The position numbers were made by a program, and so were the translations under genes. The notes beneath the pieces were generated by a model. That model made no database searches and was not told the origin of the DNA. It worked only from the letters and a program-made list of their open reading frames with translations. From Chara braunii (taxonomy: Eukaryota; Streptophyta; Charophyceae; Charales; Characeae), in the NCBI GenBank assembly GCA_003427395.1, contig BFEA01000803.1, positions 359,420 through 395,976 on the forward strand: a stretch of 36,557 nt of DNA, written 5' to 3'. Below, piece after piece: positions 32,372-36,557 of this stretch. Numbering within the stretch: the first letter of the stretch is position 1; each line of letters starts with the position of its first letter.

Positions 32372-32458
32372 GATAAGCTAGGATCCGTATTGCGCGGCTT
32401 CACATACCCTTCGGAGTAAAATCCGAAGTAAGCCCCGAAGCACGGATCTTAGCTGATC
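32372..32458. repeat. nested inverted repeat
   Basis: Outer arms GATAAGCTAGGATCCGT (32372-32388) and ACGGATCTTAGCTGATC (32442-32458) pair at 15 of 17 positions. Inside, CTTCGGA (32409-32415) pairs with TCCGAAG (32422-32428) around a 6-base loop. No mobile-element ends or known RNA family are recognised. Confidence 0.7.
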
Positions 32459-34815
32459 AAGAAAAGCAGGGTCCATCTTTCATTTTCAGGGGACTTAAGG
32501 CATGCATCTTTCGAAATTGCCCCTGTCCTCGTTCAAATTAGTTCTCCGCGTGGAGAAATCCAAGAAACAGTTAGGAATTACGGTTGTTGGCATTCAAATT
32601 CTGCCCAGGTTAAGGCGCACACAACCATTTTTGAATTCTTGCATGTCGCGTAAGCTCGGTCCCCGCTCAGCGCGTGCGCGCTATCTTCTCCTCCAACTGA
32701 GCGCTTCTCCTTGCATGTCCTTTCGTTTTCCCCCGACTCTGTGCCCGATCCTCCTCTTACCTTTCGGGGCGGTCGGTTGGTCGTTAATTGGGATGGCTGG
32801 ATCAATGTCGTGGAAGGGAACTTGCACGCGTGGCTTGGACAACCACCCCAATTGAATGAGGGATGTTGCGCCCCGCCTCCGTCGATCCTTCTGGAACCCC
32901 CTCTCTTCCTCTGTCCTGCTCATCTACACCCCTTGCTGCCCGCACCACACGCTGGCACCCCGCCACGTTCCGCTTTATAAATTCTCGCAGCCCCTTCCTC
33001 TCCTCCTCTTTGATCCCGGCTGCAATGCTGAGTGAGCTATGCGCGAAGACCACTGTGTCGAATAGGCTCGACGTGCCCAAGTGACGGGTGGAGTGACGAC
33101 GTAAGGTGGGATTAGTGGTAGACTTGGGGGTACGTGCAGTCGGAGGGACTGAGCGGTGGTGGAGAGAGCATAGCTAGCGGCAGGGCCTTGAGGCTATGGT
33201 TGGTTGACGTTCGGGTGGGTTGGGGGCCGTGCTTGAGAGAGGCCGGCTTGTGGAATTTTGAATGGCGAGGGACTCACTCTTTTCTCCATTGCTCCGTTGT
33301 CCAAGTGTTGTGTGTGCAGTAGAGTAAGTGTGGATACTTAGTCGCATGCATGATGTTGGTTAGGAGGGTGTATGGATGTTGAACACTTCGCTGTCCAAGA
33401 TGTATGGATGTGGAATGAGGTTGGGGGTGTAAGGCGCACGAAGGCTGGTGTTGGGGAGTGTTGGGGTATCAAGTGTTTGTCTGTATGCTTTAGTGTGTTG
33501 ATTTGCCCTTGTTCTCATTGATCCTTGCCGATTCCCTGTGCGACATGTGAGCGTGGGGAATCGCCGTCGATTGTATCCTCTCTCCCCTCTCGTGAGCGAG
33601 TGCTACATGTCGGTTGGTCTTGTGCCATCAGGCTGAGTGCCGGCAACCAGAGACAGCGGGCACATGCGTCTAAGCATGTTGCCCTCTCTCTTTGCTACCC
33701 GACCATTGTCGTTTTGCCCCGTTGACAATTCTAGGATCAACGACGTTGTGTCCCTGAACTTGCATTTTTGGATGAAGTGGGAGGGAGTGGGGCGAGACTC
33801 ATTGAGACTTGTATGGAGTCAAGATTTACTACGTTAAGCGTGGGCACAGGTAACTGCCCGTGCTCAACCCTCTCGTCGATCCGCCATAACACCCTTCCGC
33901 CCTTCCCGATCGCAGATGAAGATAGTGTGTACTGCGATGCGGATGTGCGGAGTGCGTTGTTGTGGACCGACCGGGCTCCTTTATACAACCCGTCGAAGGC
34001 TTGCCACGTAGGGGGGAGTGGGTTTGTTCTGATTGATCGGTTTTCCTCCCCGCCCTTGATTTTGCCTTGCGGATTTCTTGGTGCTGCCTTGGTCAGCAGC
34101 CCACGCTACATGGCGCCCCTAGTTTAACTGTCGCTGGTGTCGACAGGGAGACTCGTGTTCCTGGCGACGGCTGGTGCTCGGGTATGAAGGCTCGGCCTTC
34201 CCAAAACTGTCTCACAGCGCGGGCGTCTTACCGGCGAGCTTTCGGACCTAGGTTCCCCCGGCCCCGTCCCAATCGGACGATGACTCTCTGAGCCGACCAC
34301 GCGAACTTGATGAATCCGACTCGGAAGCTTAGAGTCTCCGTATCTCTTGGGTACTTGCAATAGAGTTGGCGTGACCCTAGCACGCGAGAAGTGGTAGATT
34401 CCACGTCTTCCCTTTTCCTTTCGTTTTTTGATGACAAACGACGGCCGAGTCGCACGTCGCTCCTTAGCCACGATAGAGCGGAATTTTGTTCATACCCCGG
34501 TCGGCCCTGTTTACCCTTCGGATTCTCCTGTGTTCCGCATTTAGCCCCTCTGTTGGCCTTAGTTTTTGGAATATCCTCGTAATGAAGCGAGAATCCCCCG
34601 TTCCGTCCAGGTGATTCCATCCCTGCCTAAAATCCTTGGCCACGCCCCCAATTACTTTGATTGGGCGTCCCTCGGTACGAAATTCCGCGCGGGGTGTGAG
34701 GTTGCGCATCACATGCCTCCCCGAGGCTTGCCTCAGGACCCTCCTCTGGTCAACTCCACTAGCTCCCAGCCATGGTGGTTGCTGTGGCTATCGTCGCGTA
34801 CATCAGCGGCCAATG
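32459..34815. other. GC-rich non-coding stretch, nothing recognised
   Basis: Many short overlapping ORFs occur on both strands, none with a domain, repeated motif or convincing length. No LTR, tRNA or rRNA core sequence is seen. Untranslated or intronic sequence of a host gene outside the window is possible. Confidence 0.4.
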
Positions 34816-34899
34816 ACCCCTAACTATGGCTCCCAGCTCTCACCTCTACGACTATCCTAGCTCTCACCCCTAACTATGGCTTTCAACTCTCACCTCTAC
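34816..34899 (+). repeat. two-unit tandem repeat, 50-base period
   Basis: ACCCCTAACTATGGC starts each unit (34816, 34866). The 34-base cores differ at three positions. Confidence 0.85.
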
Positions 34900-35469
34900 T
34901 TACAGTTGTGAGGCCTAATGGGTAGTGGGATCAAGGCATTGGCCTTTGCCTTGGACCAAAAGATATGAAACACAATCTATGGCGTACGACGGATCATCAG
35001 GGACAAGGTTCGTGGCTTCCGGGTACTCCCAAGGGTAACGCGGACTAGGCACAAGGACCATCTAGATCTCCAGTCTGGGTCCAAAACCAGTGTGCAGCCT
35101 CCCTGGCGTGTAGAAGGGCAGAAATGGAGTATTGGTGAAATTGGTGAGTGATATGACCCACTGTTAGAAGCTACCCCTAGAACCTGCCCCAAAGTAAAGG
35201 ACCAAGGAAATGGACCAAATAACAACAGAGATCGTGGAAAGATGGCTCTTTTTCTGACCTCGAAAGAGTGAAGGTAATGTCCTGGAGCCAATGATGTCAC
35301 CCACAGCTATGGCCCACCAACCTATTCCTACCATCTTCTCTCGAACACAACGCGCCCCGATAACAAATGTATACAAGCTATCTTTCCGGTCCGGTGCAGC
35401 CAAAATGAGGGTGCGTCGTGTTCGAGGGAAGACGGTAGGGGTAGTCTGTGACATGGCAGCCCTGTGGTG
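34900..35469. other. no gene recognised
   Basis: Short ORFs on both strands without domains. Nothing else seen. Confidence 0.4.
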
Positions 35470-35646
35470 GCCCCAAAGAGTAATTTGTGCCCACAGTGGT
35501 CATGGTGGCCCACCACCAAAGTGACCCATCACTACAGTTCAGTGCCCCTTTGTGGCCGCTTTATGGCCCCACGATGGCCCCTTTGTGGCCCCACGGTGCC
35601 CCCCTGGTGACCCCTTGGTGGCCATGGTGCCCCCTCCCATGGCCCA
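35470..35646 (+). repeat. TGGCCCC-type low-complexity repeat
   Basis: Irregular reiteration of TGGCCCC / GTGGCC / GGTGCCCC words. Open frames across it are Pro/Trp-rich and not credible proteins. Confidence 0.75.
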
Positions 35647-36490
35647 ACACCAAATTGCAAGCAGGAGATTGTGATCTGTGCCATGATGGCTAAGAGGCAA
35701 CATGCAACACAGAGAATCAGCTGCACACCGTTGCCTCAATGGCTTGATGTTGTTATTCTCATCCTTCTTGAGTGACAGAGAAATCCGAAGGGCAGGCGGG
35801 CAGCAATTCCAGTGGCAGGCGAACTTCAACTTCGAACGTTGAAGGCAAACTTGACTCGCAGCAAAGGATGGGAAGTTTTCCATTTGAACATGGCTTGTGA
35901 AACTCAACGATAGCTCTCGAAATTCACAGGTCGCGAGCGGGTTTTCAAGCCCCATTGCATTCGATGACGGGGTTTATTTTTCACATCTGGTGAAGTAGGT
36001 CATGTATAAAGGCTTAGCAGCATCGTCAAATTGCTTCCAGCTGTTATTTTGAACTGGGTGTCATCCTGACACAAAGGAAGGTGGGGTTGTGATGGGGGAA
36101 AGAGGTGGTGGGGGGGGGGGTAGGAGGGTGAACGAAGAGGGAGGAGGTATCCAGATGCCAGACAACTGGGTCCTCTGGGATGGGATCCAGACAGCTGAGG
36201 GCTTCTCAGATCACGGAGACATCTACCCAGCCCATGTGGCTGAATGCTACACCGATGAACTGTTGATAAATAGACCTTTTTTTCTTTTTCGCATACATCA
36301 ACAAACATTCACATGAGACTTCACACGTGAGACGCCAAGTTGAGATACAATCCACACGTGAAGATGTCATCTCTATTATTATTATCAATGTACAAAAATG
36401 TTTGTCCCCAGTAGCTCTGCCAGACACACACTCGCAACGGGTCTCAACCAGATAGTGGCTATGGCTTCTCCCTTCTCTCCCTCTCTGGCT

Positions 36491-36492
<2 letters not shown>
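35647..36492. other. no gene recognised
   Basis: Contains a G-run near 36109-36120 and no ORF with a domain. Confidence 0.4.

Positions 36493-36557
<65 letters not shown>
36493..36557. repeat. CT microsatellite at the window end
   Basis: An uninterrupted CT run to about 36548, ending in CTAT units and cut by the window edge. Confidence 0.95.

Noticed and set aside
32459-34660. Ribosomal DNA spacer
   Set aside because: The GC-rich, ORF-poor texture suggested it, but no 18S, 5.8S, 25S or 5S sequence is visible.
1-36557. CRISPR array, operon or bacterial defence system
   Set aside because: Repeats are LTRs and microsatellites; all recognisable proteins are retrotransposon proteins of a eukaryotic genome.

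Overview
The window looks like repeat-rich nuclear DNA of a plant-lineage (streptophyte) eukaryote. A charophyte alga such as Chara is a guess only. The evidence is chromodomain-bearing Ty3/gypsy retrotransposons (chromoviruses), primer-binding sites complementary to initiator tRNA-Met, long CT/CTT/CA microsatellites, and the lack of any bacterial-type gene. No complete host gene is recognisable.

Layout. 1-1028 is the 3' end of a plus-strand chromovirus (integrase and chromodomain-like tail), followed by its polypurine tract and LTR from 1040. 2430-3120 is the remnant 5' end (LTR, PBS, leader) of a minus-strand element. About 3121-4296 is non-element DNA with one Cys-rich RING-like ORF. 4297-22542 is a minus-strand chromovirus (OUTER; LTRs 4297-5540 and 21232-22542). 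Its gag is split by a second minus-strand chromovirus (INNER, 10319-19321; LTRs 10319-11791 and 18126-19321). 22777-31790 is a third minus-strand chromovirus (ELEMENT 3; LTRs 22777-23794 and 30756-31790). With INNER removed, all three are close to 9 kb. 31795-36557 holds microsatellites and non-coding sequence with no gene I recognise.

How the parts work together. Each element follows the order LTR, PBS, leader, gag (CCHC zinc knuckle), protease, reverse transcriptase, RNase H, integrase (HHCC, D-D-E), chromodomain, polypurine tract, LTR. All carry frameshifts and premature stops and are probably non-autonomous now. The premature stops I could place are all TAG or TGA, never TAA.

The most interesting signal is in INNER. 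The gag stop is immediately preceded by the in-phase heptamer GGGAAAG (and CCCTTTG). After an 8-nt spacer comes a perfect 10-bp stem-loop, and the protease frame is -1 relative to gag. This is the arrangement of a programmed -1 ribosomal frameshift signal. A second unlisted signal is a near-palindromic motif, AGGCCTGTAGGCCCT or close variants, in the U3 part of otherwise different LTR families. Several single-N positions are flanked by exact direct duplications and look like assembly joins rather than biology.
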